DNA of 64,000 nt from positions 124,001-188,000 of the forward strand of contig NZ_SDLT01000001.1 in NCBI RefSeq assembly GCF_004522235.1. The letters run 5' to 3'. The DNA comes from Amycolatopsis nivea. GTDB lineage: Bacteria > Actinomycetota > Actinomycetes > Mycobacteriales > Pseudonocardiaceae. The notes under the pieces were generated by a model, which searched no databases, had not been told where the DNA came from, and worked only from the letters and a program-made list of their open reading frames with translations. Position numbers and translations under genes: made by a program. Positions 24,059-32,576 of this stretch are shown one piece after another; the stretch's first letter is position 1; each line of letters begins with the position of its first letter.

Positions 24059-24948
24059 CGGGCGTTTCCTCCGGCCGCGAACTCGGCGACCTCTGCGACG
24101 GTCGGGACAGCGGATTGCGCGCCGGGCCGGGTGACGGCGAGCGCTGCGGCGGCCCCGGCGCGTTCGGCGGCTTCGCGGAGCGGACGCCCCTCGGCGAGCG
24201 CCGCCGCGAGCACGCCGCAGAACGTGTCCCCGGCACCGGTGGTGTCCACCGGGGACACTCGGAAGCCGGGCAGGTGCACGATGTCCTGCTCAGCGACAAC
24301 ACAACCGGCCGCGCCGAGCGTGATCACCACGGCGGGTGCGCGCTGTTGCAGCATCCGGGCCAATTCCTCTGGCGCACCGGACGCACCCGCCAGGTCGGCC
24401 GCCTCGTGCTCGTTGACCACCAGCACGTCGAGGTCGAGATCCGGCAGCGGCCGGGACGGCGCGGCGTTGAGCACCATCCGGGCGCCAGCTCGCCGGGCCG
24501 CGGCGGCAGCGGTCACGGCTTCGATCGGAATCTCCAGTTGCGCGAGCACGACGTCCGCCGCGGCGATCCGCTCCAACTGCTGCCCGGCAAGCGAGAGCCG
24601 CGAGTTGGCCCCGGGCGCGACCACAATGGAGTTCTCGCCGTCCGGCGAGACCATGATGAACGCGGTCCCGGTCGCACTGTCCACTCGCGACACCAGGTCC
24701 GTCCGTACCCCGGCGTCCGTCAATGACGCCAGCAGAAAGTCCGCGCCGTCGTCCGGCCCGAACGCGCCGAGGAAGGTCGTCTCCGCGCCACCGGCGAGCG
24801 AAGCGGCGACTGCCTGATTGGCTCCCTTGCCACCCGGACTGCGCCGCAAATCGCCGCCGAGGACGGTCTCGCCCGCGCCCGGATGCCGCGGAACGTCGAC
24901 CACCAGATCGACATTCGCCGACCCGACCACCACCACTCGCCCAGTCAT
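24055..24948 (-). CDS. PfkB-family sugar kinase, ribokinase-like
   Basis: A 297-residue PfkB kinase. The N-terminal motif GGKGANQAVAASLAGG binds the sugar, and the C-terminal DTTGAGDTFCGVLAAAL holds the catalytic Asp and anion hole. The start VVVVGSANVDLVVDVPRHPGAG is that of ribokinases (compare GSxNxD), so D-ribose or a related pentose/nucleoside is the best guess. It lies between two ADP-ribosylglycohydrolase genes and the glycosidase-like gene, overlapping both neighbours by 4 bp. It would phosphorylate the sugar that those hydrolases free. Confidence 0.93.
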   Translation of the reverse strand: MTGRVVVVGSANVDLVVDVPRHPGAGETVLGGDLRRSPGGKGANQAVAASLAGGAETTFLGAFGPDDGADFLLASLTDAGVRTDLVSRVDSATGTAFIMVSPDGENSIVVAPGANSRLSLAGQQLERIAAADVVLAQLEIPIEAVTAAAAARRAGARMVLNAAPSRPLPDLDLDVLVVNEHEAADLAGASGAPEELARMLQQRAPAVVITLGAAGCVVAEQDIVHLPGFRVSPVDTTGAGDTFCGVLAAALAEGRPLREAAERAGAAAALAVTRPGAQSAVPTVAEVAEFAAGGNAR

Positions 24949-26264
24949 CTCGGCACCCCGGCCGTTCGTGCCGCGAGGTCGGTGATCCGCTGCTCGCCGC
25001 CGGGCAACGACGTCGCGATCCGGTTGTCGAGCGGCTTCGTCCACTGCTCGCCGATCCCGTCGAGCCCCACCAGCGCACCGACCACGCCGCCGACCGTCGC
25101 GGCCGCGGAATCCGTGTCCCATCCAGCCGTGACGGCGAGCGAGATGCTCTGCCCAAAGTCGCCATCGCCGCAGGCCAGCGCGTACGCGATCACCGCCGCG
25201 TTGTTCAGCACGTGCACCCAGTGCAGGCCGCCGTACCGGGCATGCAACCGGTCCAGCCCGTCGTCGTAAGCCGCGGCTTCTCGCCCGAACCGCACCGCTT
25301 CGGCCAGCCGACTGTCCGGCGGCAGAACGGTTTCCGCCGCATCGAGGACACTGTGGACGGAGTCGCACACCATCGCCGCCGACGCGAGCGCAGCCGCCCA
25401 CATCGCGCCGTAAATGCCGTTCCGGGTATGGCTGAGCCGCGCGTCCGCCCACGCGAGCCGCGCGGCACCGCGGACGTCGCCGGGGGAGACCCAGCCGAAG
25501 ACGTCGGTCCGGATCAACGCGCCGATCCACTCGCGGAACGGGTTGAGGTGCGTCGCGGTCTCCGGCACCGGTCGCGCGTCCAGCAGATTCCGGTACGCGG
25601 CGCGCTCGGCGGTGAACACCCGCCCGGCCGGAAGCTGCTCCAGCCAGAGCTGCGCGACGTCGTCCGCGGTGAACTCGCGGCCGTGCCGTTCCAGCAGCGT
25701 GAGCGCGAGGATCGGGTAGTTGAGGTCGTCGTCCTCCGGCATCCCGGAGATGTTCTCCTCCAGCGAAGTCGGCGCGGACCGCCGGTTCCACGGCCACCGC
25801 GCCGCAACGTCGTCCGGCAGGCCGACCGCGGTGAACCAGCGGTCCAGCGGCCAGCGTCCGGTCGCGCGCAGGATCTCCTCGATGCCCTCTCGCGGGATCT
25901 TCTCCACCGGCTTGCCGAGCAGGCATCCCGCCGCCCGGCCGGTCCACGCGCCGAGCGCGCGGTCCGCGGCGGGGGCCGGGAGCACCGGCGCGGGCGGGAG
26001 CAGCGCCACGATCTCGTCCCATCCGTCCGGCTCGTGCGGCGCGGGCGGGCAGGGGAGCGCGGCCAGTTCGTCCAGCAGCGTCCGGGCCAGCGCCCGCAAC
26101 GCTGGGGGCGCCGGCCGCGGTCCTGCCCCGCTCACCGCGGGCACCGGATCACCGCCGGCGGCGATCCAGCGCTCCCGCACCGAGGTCACGTCCTTGCCCT
26201 CCACAGTGGACTGGACGAACTCGTGCGCGAGCAGGTCTTCGGGCTGCGCCCAGGTCAGCCTCAT
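24945..26264 (-). CDS. ADP-ribosylglycohydrolase-family protein, long form
   Basis: A 439-residue protein of the ARH/DraG fold, which hydrolyses N- or O-ribosyl bonds with two Mg or Mn ions. The core starts near residue 105 (ALGAWTGRAAGCLLGKPVEKI). Metal ligands are in EDDDLNYPILAL and AVTAGWDTDSAAATVGGVVG. The first 100 residues are an extra Pro/Ala-rich segment starting MRLTWAQPEDLLAHEF, found in a subgroup of these proteins. It overlaps the second ARH gene and the kinase gene by 4 bp each. Classical members act on ADP-ribosyl proteins, but its operon points to a free riboside substrate. Confidence 0.88.
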   Translation of the reverse strand: MRLTWAQPEDLLAHEFVQSTVEGKDVTSVRERWIAAGGDPVPAVSGAGPRPAPPALRALARTLLDELAALPCPPAPHEPDGWDEIVALLPPAPVLPAPAADRALGAWTGRAAGCLLGKPVEKIPREGIEEILRATGRWPLDRWFTAVGLPDDVAARWPWNRRSAPTSLEENISGMPEDDDLNYPILALTLLERHGREFTADDVAQLWLEQLPAGRVFTAERAAYRNLLDARPVPETATHLNPFREWIGALIRTDVFGWVSPGDVRGAARLAWADARLSHTRNGIYGAMWAAALASAAMVCDSVHSVLDAAETVLPPDSRLAEAVRFGREAAAYDDGLDRLHARYGGLHWVHVLNNAAVIAYALACGDGDFGQSISLAVTAGWDTDSAAATVGGVVGALVGLDGIGEQWTKPLDNRIATSLPGGEQRITDLAARTAGVPR

Positions 26265-27421
26265 GCCGCGGCCAGCGCGTCGAGAGCGGCGAGCCGCGCC
26301 TGGACCCGCGCGCGGTCGGCCTTGACGATGTCCGCCGCGGCCGAAGCGAGCAGCCGCCCGGTCTCGCGCAGGTCCATCTTGCTGGCCTCGCCGATCGGGT
26401 CGATCCACTCGTCCGGCACCGAGGCCGCCCCGCCGAGACCGGCGCAGAGCGCACCCGCCATCGACGCGATCGAATCGGCGTCCCGGCCGTAGTTCACCGA
26501 AGCCAGCACCGCACCGCGGTAATCGCCCTGATGGCCCAGCACAAACCCCAGCGCGGCAGGCAATTCCTCGATCGCCTTGGTCCGCGACGGCCGCCGCGCG
26601 TCCATCGACATCTGCCGGTACTCCGGCCCGACCGAATCGAACGGCGCGACCACCTCGCGGATCTTCCGCGCGAGCGCACGCTCTTCGTCGTCGGTCTTGG
26701 GCGCGGCGTTCCACCCCTGGAAGGCGTCGACCACCGCCCGCATCGCCGCCAACGTCCCGTCGTGCGACACCGCGAGCGCAGCCTGCACGACGTCGTCGAT
26801 CGAGGCACCCGGCGCGACCGCAGCGGCGACCATCGCGGCCAGCACCCCGGCGGCCTCCCGGCCGTAGCTCGACTGGTGCGGCGCGGTCAGGTCGATCGCC
26901 TCGGCGTACGCGGCCTGCGGATCGCCCGGGTTCACCACCCCGACCGGTGCGATGTACATCGCCGCACCGCAGTTCACGATGTTGCCGACGCCCGCCTCAC
27001 GCGGGTCCACATGCCCGTAATGCAGCTTCGCGACGATCCACTTCTCAGCGAGGAAAACCCGCTGCAGCAACAGCGCCGTCGACTCCAGCTCCGGCACCCA
27101 GCGCGGTTCGCCGATCATCAGCGGCACCAGGTCCTCGGCCATCGAGTACGCGTCGAGGTGCGCGCGGCGCTTCGCGTACACCTCCACGATCGCGCGGGTC
27201 ATCAAGGTGTCGTCGGTGATGTGCCCGTCGCCCTTGTGGTACGGCGCGATCGGGCGCGCGTCCCGCCAGTTCGGGTACCACGGCGGGACGATCCCGGTCA
27301 CCCGGCCGCCGTGGCGCTCCTCGATCTGCTCGGGCGTCCACCCTTCGGTCGCGCCGCCGAGCGCGTCCCCCACTGCCGCGCCGGTGATCACTGCCACCGC
27401 GCGGTCCTCCAGCCAGGTCAC
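26261..27421 (-). CDS. ADP-ribosylglycohydrolase-family protein
   Basis: A 386-residue ARH-fold enzyme, paralogous to its neighbour but without the N-terminal extension. The metal site is given by GHITDDTLMTRAIVE (first Asp pair) and VLASVNYGRDADSIASMAG (second). It also has the N-terminal VITGAAVGDALGGATEGW typical of the family. GTG at 27421 follows AAGGGA at good spacing. A 92-bp gap with a hairpin separates it from the binding-protein gene. Two different ARH-type hydrolases in one operon suggest two steps or two linkages in one imported compound. Confidence 0.9.
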   Translation of the reverse strand: MTWLEDRAVAVITGAAVGDALGGATEGWTPEQIEERHGGRVTGIVPPWYPNWRDARPIAPYHKGDGHITDDTLMTRAIVEVYAKRRAHLDAYSMAEDLVPLMIGEPRWVPELESTALLLQRVFLAEKWIVAKLHYGHVDPREAGVGNIVNCGAAMYIAPVGVVNPGDPQAAYAEAIDLTAPHQSSYGREAAGVLAAMVAAAVAPGASIDDVVQAALAVSHDGTLAAMRAVVDAFQGWNAAPKTDDEERALARKIREVVAPFDSVGPEYRQMSMDARRPSRTKAIEELPAALGFVLGHQGDYRGAVLASVNYGRDADSIASMAGALCAGLGGAASVPDEWIDPIGEASKMDLRETGRLLASAAADIVKADRARVQARLAALDALAAA

Positions 27422-27439
27422 CGGCTTGTCCCTTCATTC

Positions 27440-27481
27440 CCCGGCACGGGCATGCGGCCCGCGCCTGTCGTGCGCGCCGGG
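27440..27481. promoter_or_regulatory. Intercistronic hairpin after the binding-protein gene
   Basis: Arms CCCGGCACG (27440-27448) and CGTG-CGC-GCCGGG (27469-27481, with a 3-nt bulge) can pair around a 20-nt loop. It lies between the binding-protein and first hydrolase genes on the minus-strand message. It may stabilise the upstream mRNA so that more binding protein than enzyme is made, as in other sugar operons. Confidence 0.4.
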
Positions 27482-27513
27482 ACCGGAGCAAGCGCCCAGC
27501 CCCGGCGCGGCGG

Positions 27514-28794
27514 TCACTTGCCGACGCTCTTCCAGCCGTCCTTCAGCTGCTGCGCCAGCGTGTTCGCGTCGATCTGGTTCGCCAGGAAGCGCTGGTAGGC
27601 GGGCGTCGCGACGGTGTCCTTCCACTGCGCGTACTTGCCGGCGAACAGATACGGCGCCGAGGTCAGGTACTTGCCCGAGGCCAGGATGGTGCTCCAGCCC
27701 TTCTTGGCGCCGAGCTTCTTGTCCAGCGCTTCGCGAGCGGAGTTGCTCGCCGGGATCAGCGTGTCGGCCTCGTTGAGCGCGGCGAGGTTCTCGGTGCTGG
27801 TGAAGAAGTCCAGGAACTTCGCGGCCTGCTCGACGTGCTTCGAGTCCTTGTTGACCGACAGCGTCTGCGGGTTCGCTGCCTGCGCCGGTCCGGCCGGGCC
27901 CGCGATGGGCGGCAGCGCGACCCAGTCGAGATCCTTCGGCGCGTCCTTCTCGATGTTCGCCGCCTGGTAGGAGCCCTGGACGGTCATCGCGACCTGGCCC
28001 GCGTAGAACGGGGCCAGCGCCTTGCCGCCGGACTGGGTCAGCGTCACCGGCAGGATCGAGTGGTCCGTCGCGTTCATGTCGTGCACCAGCTGCGGCAGCG
28101 CCATTTCGCCCTGGCCGACAGTGATCTGCGCCTGATCGCCGGTGCCCTCGAAGTACTTGCCGCCGAACGCCGGGGCCATCGCCACGAACGTCGCGGTCGG
28201 GCTCGACAGGCCCCAGCCCAGGCCGTACTTGCCGTCCTTCGTGGCGGTCTTGGCCATCTGGCGCAGCTGGTCCCAGGTCATCGTCTCGCCGGTCGGGAGC
28301 TGCGCGCCGGACTGCTCCAGCAGCTTCTTGTTCGCGAAGACCACATAAGACTGCAGCTCGGTCGGGTAGGCGACGACCTTGCCGTCGACCGTCACCGAGT
28401 CGAGCACGCCCTTCGGGATGTCCGCGCGCTTCTGCTCGGACAGATACGGGGAGAGGTCGGCGAGGTAGCCGTCGGTCGCGAACGGGCCGATCCCGGCCGC
28501 CTCGTAGTGCACGATGTCCGGCGCGGTGCCCGCGTTGAACTGGGTGATCAGCTTGTCGTAGGCGCTGTCCCAGCCGGCCTGGACGACCTTCACCTGCGTG
28601 TCCGGATGCGCCTGGTTCCACGCCCCGACGATCTTGTTCGTGGCGGCGATCGCGGCGGGCTGGTCCGACAGGGACTGGAACGTGAGGGTGACCGGGCCGC
28701 CGTCCCCGCTGTCCCCGCCGCTGCCGCCGCACGCGGCCGCGAGCAGGCTGGTGAGGGCGAGGCTGGCGGCGACTGCCGCGCGTCGTGTCTTCAT
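27514..28794 (-). CDS. Sugar ABC transporter substrate-binding lipoprotein (CUT1)
   Basis: A 426-residue extracellular solute-binding protein, family 1. The signal peptide ends in the lipobox SLLAAACGG, so it is anchored to the outer face of the membrane. The mature part has the usual features: FQSLSDQPAAIAATNKIVGAWNQ, TAPDIVHYEAAGIGPFA and the hinge region FYAGQVAMTVQGSYQAAN. Partners are the two permeases encoded just upstream. No ATPase gene is in the operon, so a shared MsiK/UgpC-type ATPase is expected. ATG at 28794 is preceded by GAAAGG. The ligand is unknown; downstream enzymes suggest a riboside or other furanoside. Confidence 0.93.
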   Translation of the reverse strand: MKTRRAAVAASLALTSLLAAACGGSGGDSGDGGPVTLTFQSLSDQPAAIAATNKIVGAWNQAHPDTQVKVVQAGWDSAYDKLITQFNAGTAPDIVHYEAAGIGPFATDGYLADLSPYLSEQKRADIPKGVLDSVTVDGKVVAYPTELQSYVVFANKKLLEQSGAQLPTGETMTWDQLRQMAKTATKDGKYGLGWGLSSPTATFVAMAPAFGGKYFEGTGDQAQITVGQGEMALPQLVHDMNATDHSILPVTLTQSGGKALAPFYAGQVAMTVQGSYQAANIEKDAPKDLDWVALPPIAGPAGPAQAANPQTLSVNKDSKHVEQAAKFLDFFTSTENLAALNEADTLIPASNSAREALDKKLGAKKGWSTILASGKYLTSAPYLFAGKYAQWKDTVATPAYQRFLANQIDANTLAQQLKDGWKSVGK

Positions 28795-28832
28795 CGACCG
28801 ACCTTTCGAACTGTTTCCGATGGGGTTGGGGC

Positions 28833-29660
28833 TCATCCCTTCACCGCCCCGGCCATGAGGCCGCCGGTGAGCCGCTTCCGCAGCAGGCTGAAGAAGGCGA
28901 TGCTCGGGATCGCCGCGAGCACCGCGCCCGCGGCCAGCGGACCGAGGGCGACCTTGCCCTCGCCGCCGATGAACATGGTCAGCGTGATCGGCAGCGTGTA
29001 GTTCTCCGGCGACTGCAGCAGCACCAGCGCGAAGAAGAACTCGTTCCACGACGACACGAAGCTGAACATCGCCGTCGCGACCACACCGGGGGCCAGCAGC
29101 GGGAACACGATGGTGCGCAGCACGGTGAACCGGTTCGCGCCGTCCATCGCCCCGGCCTCCTCGAGTTCCACCGGGATCGCCGCGACGTAGCCCTGCAGCA
29201 TCCACAGCGCGAACGGGAGGATGTAGGTGGTGTGCACGAGCGTCAGCCCGACGAGGCTGTCGGCGAGACCGAGCGTCCGCAGCACGAGGAACAGCGGCAG
29301 GATCACCAGCACCACCGGGAACACCTGGCTGACCAGGATCCAGGTGACGCCCGCGACGCGCAGCTTGCCCTTGAGCCGCGCCAGCACGTAGGCCGCGGGC
29401 ACCGAGATCAGGATCGCGAGCACGGTGCTGGCCAGCGCGACCAGCAGGCTGTTGAACGCCGAATGCAGCAGGCCCTGGCGGGAGAGCGCCTCGCCGTAGT
29501 TGTCCCAATGCCATTCGCTCGGGATCAGGTTGACCGACAGCGAGTTCAGCTCCGCCGACGACTTCACCGACGCGGAAATCAGCCACAGCAGCGGAAAACC
29601 GAGGAACAGCAGGTACAGCACGAGAGCCAGGTACTGCGCGGGGCGCACGGACCAGCGCAT
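28833..29660 (-). CDS. Carbohydrate ABC transporter permease (MalG type)
   Basis: A 275-residue inner-membrane permease with six segments. The cytoplasmic EAA loop, which contacts the ATPase, reads EEAGAMDGANRFTVLRTIVFPLLAPG. The N-terminus PAQYLALVLYLLFLGFPLLWLISAS and periplasmic SLSVNLIPSEWHWDNYGEALSR are typical of MalG-like subunits. Start ATG 29660 lies 3 bp after the stop of the MalF-type gene, and the binding-protein gene follows after 38 bp. Works with the MalF-type partner as a heterodimer. Confidence 0.95.
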   Translation of the reverse strand: MRWSVRPAQYLALVLYLLFLGFPLLWLISASVKSSAELNSLSVNLIPSEWHWDNYGEALSRQGLLHSAFNSLLVALASTVLAILISVPAAYVLARLKGKLRVAGVTWILVSQVFPVVLVILPLFLVLRTLGLADSLVGLTLVHTTYILPFALWMLQGYVAAIPVELEEAGAMDGANRFTVLRTIVFPLLAPGVVATAMFSFVSSWNEFFFALVLLQSPENYTLPITLTMFIGGEGKVALGPLAAGAVLAAIPSIAFFSLLRKRLTGGLMAGAVKG

Positions 29661-29663
29661 GGA

Positions 29664-30614
29664 TCACCGCCCCCTTTCCGGGCGGTCGCCGCGGAACTGC
29701 GACCGCAGATAGATCGCGAGCAGCACGACGACCACGATCACGAGGACCAGCCCCATCGCGGCGGCGTAGCCGATTTCGCGGTTCTTGAACGCTTCGAGGT
29801 AAACGAACAGCACCGGAACCATGGTTTTTCCGCCCGGGCCGCCCGCGGTGAGCACGTAAACGAGCGAGAAGGAATTGAAATTCCAAATAAAATTGAGAGA
29901 AGTAATGGAACTGACGATCGGGCGCATGCTCGGCCAGGTCACCGCGGTGAACCGTCGCCACGCCCCGGCTCCGTCCACTGCTGCCGCCTCGTGGAGTTCG
30001 GCCGGGATCTGTTGCAGGCCAGCGAGAAGCGTCACGGTGGTCTGCGGCATGCCGACCCAGACGCCGACCACGATCACCGCGGGCAGCGCGGTGTTGAAAT
30101 CGCCGAGCCAGTTGATTCCGTCCGGCAATCCGATACTGCCGAGGAACGCGTTGAGCGGACCGCCGTTGGCCGAGTAAATCATTTGCCACATGATCGCGAC
30201 GACCACCGGCGGCATTGCCCACGGAATGAGCGCGAGCACCCGCGTGAGGCCCTGGAGTTTGAGACCGGAATTGAGCAGCAGCGCGAGACCCATCGCGGCG
30301 GCCAGCTGCAGGACTGTCACCCCGACCGTCCAAATCAGACCGATCCGGAGCGAGTCCCAGAACAGCGAGTTCCCGCCGAGGCGGACGAAGTTGTCGATCC
30401 CGGCGAAGCCGAAGTCCGGATGCCGCACCAGGCGGGTGTCGGTGAAGGCGAGCACGATGCCGATCACCAGCGGGGCCACCGACAGCACCAGGATCGGGAT
30501 CAGCGACGGCATCACCAGCGCGATCGCCTCGCGCCGGCGGGTGCGGGCCTGGGTGGTCTTCTTCGGGCGCGGCGGGGGAGCGGGGGCGACCCGCGGCTGC
30601 GTCGCGGTGGTCAT
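29664..30614 (-). CDS. Carbohydrate ABC transporter permease (MalF type)
   Basis: A 316-residue permease, first membrane component of the operon. About six segments follow a Pro/Arg-rich cytoplasmic N-terminus. The EAA loop reads LHEAAAVDGAGAWRRFTAVTWPSM. ATG 30614 overlaps the lacI stop (ATGA). Unusual for this genome, codons for the stretch SITSLNFIWNFNSFS (about 29873-29917) mostly end in A or T, including AAT, ATT and TTT. This makes a visible AT-rich patch inside the gene. It could be a translational slow point near a membrane segment. Confidence 0.95.
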   Translation of the reverse strand: MTTATQPRVAPAPPPRPKKTTQARTRRREAIALVMPSLIPILVLSVAPLVIGIVLAFTDTRLVRHPDFGFAGIDNFVRLGGNSLFWDSLRIGLIWTVGVTVLQLAAAMGLALLLNSGLKLQGLTRVLALIPWAMPPVVVAIMWQMIYSANGGPLNAFLGSIGLPDGINWLGDFNTALPAVIVVGVWVGMPQTTVTLLAGLQQIPAELHEAAAVDGAGAWRRFTAVTWPSMRPIVSSITSLNFIWNFNSFSLVYVLTAGGPGGKTMVPVLFVYLEAFKNREIGYAAAMGLVLVIVVVVLLAIYLRSQFRGDRPERGR

Positions 30615-31648
30615 TCTGCGTCCTCCGCGGTCTGGTCCGGAGTGGATTCCCGGGTGGATTCCCGGACGAACAGCTCGGTCCCGACCGAGATCTGCTGCGC
30701 CGGAGCCTCCGCGTCGTCGGTGAGCCCGAGCATGAGCCGGGCGGCGGCGCGCCCGCGCTCGGCCGAACCGAGGGACACGCTGGTCAGCCGGGGCAGGAAA
30801 ACCTGCCCGAGCTCGGTGTCGTCCATCCCGGTGACGGCGACGTCGCGCGGGATGCTGAGCCCGAGTTCGTGGGCGGCGCGGATGGCTCCGATGGCGAGCA
30901 GGTCGTTGGCGGCGACGATGGCGTCCGGCCGTTGTGGACGGTCGAGCAGCTTCCGCGCCGCCTCGATCCCCGCTGCGACAGTGAAATCGGCGGCGACCTC
31001 GACGTCCGTCTGCGCGGAGAAGTCCTTTGCGGACACTGCCTCGTCGAACCCGCGCTGGCGCGAGGAGCCCGGTGTGGTGTCGAGCGGCCCGTTGAGGAAC
31101 CCGATCCGGCGGCGGCCCAGCGAAACCACGTGCTGCACCGCCGCGCCGATCCCGGCCGCGGAATCGGTGGAGACCGAACTGATCCCGCGGTCGCTCATCG
31201 CCCGGCCGATCACCACGACCGGCACCGGGGCCCGGCCGATCTGCTCGATCAGCTCGTCGTCGGTGCGCAGCGGGATCACGATCATCCCGTCGACGAACCC
31301 GCCGTGCAGGCTGTGCATGAGCTCGGCGGTCGACGCCGCGGTGTCCCCGGTGGACATCACCACGACCCGGTACCCGTGCGGCGCCAGGACCTCGTGGATG
31401 CCGCGCATGATCTCGACGTAGACCGGGTTGCCGATGTCCGCCACCGCGAACGCGATCTGCGACGTCTTCTTCAGCCGCAACGACCGCCCGATCGCGTCCG
31501 CGCTGTACCCGAGCTCCGCCGCGGCGGCCCGCACGCGCTCGACCATCGCCTTGCTCGCGCCGGACCCGTGCAGCGCGCGCGAGGTCGAAGCCAGCGACAC
31601 GCCGGCGCGCTCGGCCACCTGGATCAGCGTGGCTCGGGTTGACGTCAT
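30611..31648 (-). CDS. LacI-family transcriptional regulator of the ABC/hydrolase operon
   Basis: A 345-residue LacI-type repressor and first gene of the operon. The N-terminal helix-turn-helix is TLIQVAERAGVSLASTSRALHG, with the hinge GRSLRLKKTSQIAF; the sugar-binding core follows from about residue 62. Two identical palindromes centred on AACGTT lie 44 and 77 bp before its start, so it should repress itself and the nine genes behind it. The inducer is probably the imported sugar or its phosphate. Its stop overlaps the first permease start by 4 bp. Confidence 0.95.
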   Translation of the reverse strand: MTSTRATLIQVAERAGVSLASTSRALHGSGASKAMVERVRAAAAELGYSADAIGRSLRLKKTSQIAFAVADIGNPVYVEIMRGIHEVLAPHGYRVVVMSTGDTAASTAELMHSLHGGFVDGMIVIPLRTDDELIEQIGRAPVPVVVIGRAMSDRGISSVSTDSAAGIGAAVQHVVSLGRRRIGFLNGPLDTTPGSSRQRGFDEAVSAKDFSAQTDVEVAADFTVAAGIEAARKLLDRPQRPDAIVAANDLLAIGAIRAAHELGLSIPRDVAVTGMDDTELGQVFLPRLTSVSLGSAERGRAAARLMLGLTDDAEAPAQQISVGTELFVRESTRESTPDQTAEDAE

Positions 31649-31691
31649 CGTCCCTCCCAGTCGGACACAGCAACAGCGGCGGAAACCGCTG

Positions 31692-31740
31692 TTGGAAACG
31701 TTTCCAAGCTACGCTCTGGTTAGTTTGGAAACGTTTCCAA
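31692..31740. promoter_or_regulatory. Tandem LacI-type operators
   Basis: TTGGAAACGTTTCCAA occurs twice, at 31692-31707 and 31725-31740, each a perfect 16-bp palindrome with the AACGTT centre of LacI/GalR operators. Start-to-start spacing is 33 bp, about three helical turns, which would let two dimers bind on the same face. Located upstream of the lacI-led operon. Confidence 0.93.
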
Positions 31741-31959
31741 GCGGTGGCGGAATCATGTCACCCGGATGGCTGACGTGTCAACGGAGCTGCCGCGGGGGCC
31801 GGGGATCCGTGACGTCAGCGTGATGTGTGCCGGTGTGGCGGCGCGACGGTCGGCCGCGGCTCCGCGCGGGACGAACTCGGCTGCGGACGGCGGGATTTCC
31901 TCGGCCAGTTCGGGTTGTTCGCCTTGCTGGTCGCCGACGAGATCCGCGCTTGCTCCGGT
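31741..31959. other. Gene-free stretch between the LacI operators and tetR
   Basis: With the operators this makes a 311-bp gap. A 65-codon plus-strand frame (31766-31963) runs through but has no ribosome site or homology. A TGACGTCA octamer occurs around 31809-31816. I see nothing else. Confidence 0.5.
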
Positions 31960-32511
31960 TTAGACCGATCGCCAGTCGGCGCGGACGACGTCCGCCGCCG
32001 AGGGAGCGTTCTCCGGATCGGTCAGCCACTGCAGCGCGGTCCCGACGAGCAGCGAGTAGTAGTGCGCGCCGATCGCGTGGACGTCCTTCGGATCGGCGTC
32101 CGGTCCGAGGTCGCCGAAGGCCTTCGCGAGCGAGACGCGCGCCTGTTGCTGGCCCTCCGCGTTGATCTTCCGGATCGTCTCGTCGTGCTGTAAGTAGCTG
32201 ACGCTCTCGAAGTTCACGAACCACAGTTCGCGGTGCTCCTGAATGGACTCGATGATCCGCGCCCAGCGCCGCTCCGGACCGGCTTTCTCGTCGTCCGGGT
32301 CGGAGAGGACGGCGAACAGCAGCTCGCCCCACTCCGCGTTGAGGTCCTGCAGCGCCTGCGTGAGCAGCTGTTCTTTCGACCCGAAGTGGTAGTTGATCGA
32401 CGCCTGGTTCGCTCCGGAGGCGGCGACGAGGTCGCGCACCGTAGTGCGCGCGTAACCGGCCTTGAGGAGGCATTCCCGGGCGGCGGTGATCAGGTTCTCG
32501 CGGTGTCCCAC
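31960..32511 (-). CDS. TetR-family transcriptional regulator
   Basis: A 183-residue TetR repressor. The DNA-binding part (about 8-55) reads LITAARECLLKAGYARTTVRDLVAASGANQASINYHFGSKEQLL, with YHFGSKEQLL as the recognition helix region (quoted in two overlapping pieces of the same domain). The C-terminal ligand domain is unlike any I can name. It is divergent from an ABC exporter, with a 23-bp near-perfect palindrome in the 65-bp gap. It most likely represses the exporter and is released by the exported compound. Confidence 0.93.
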   Translation of the reverse strand: MGHRENLITAARECLLKAGYARTTVRDLVAASGANQASINYHFGSKEQLLTQALQDLNAEWGELLFAVLSDPDDEKAGPERRWARIIESIQEHRELWFVNFESVSYLQHDETIRKINAEGQQQARVSLAKAFGDLGPDADPKDVHAIGAHYYSLLVGTALQWLTDPENAPSAADVVRADWRSV

Positions 32512-32531
32512 GCGTGCTACCGTATCAGGTA

Positions 32532-32554
32532 AACGTTCGTTTTAAACGATCGTT
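32532..32554. promoter_or_regulatory. TetR operator
   Basis: A 23-bp palindrome with 20 matching positions, starting AACGTTCGTTT and ending AAACGATCGTT, lies between tetR and the ABC ATPase gene. The ATPase ribosome site GGGAGGA follows at 32564-32570. Confidence 0.85.
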
Positions 32555-32576
32555 CATAACTCTGGGAGGACTCGAG

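Noticed and set aside
20904..31648. Reading the ADP-ribosylglycohydrolases as an anti-phage or toxin-antitoxin (DarT/DarG-like) system
   Set aside because: No ADP-ribosyltransferase partner is present, and both sit within a sugar import operon.
31766..31963. Small plus-strand frame of 65 codons beside tetR
   Set aside because: No ribosome site, low-complexity Ser/Ala composition, overlaps the tetR stop.
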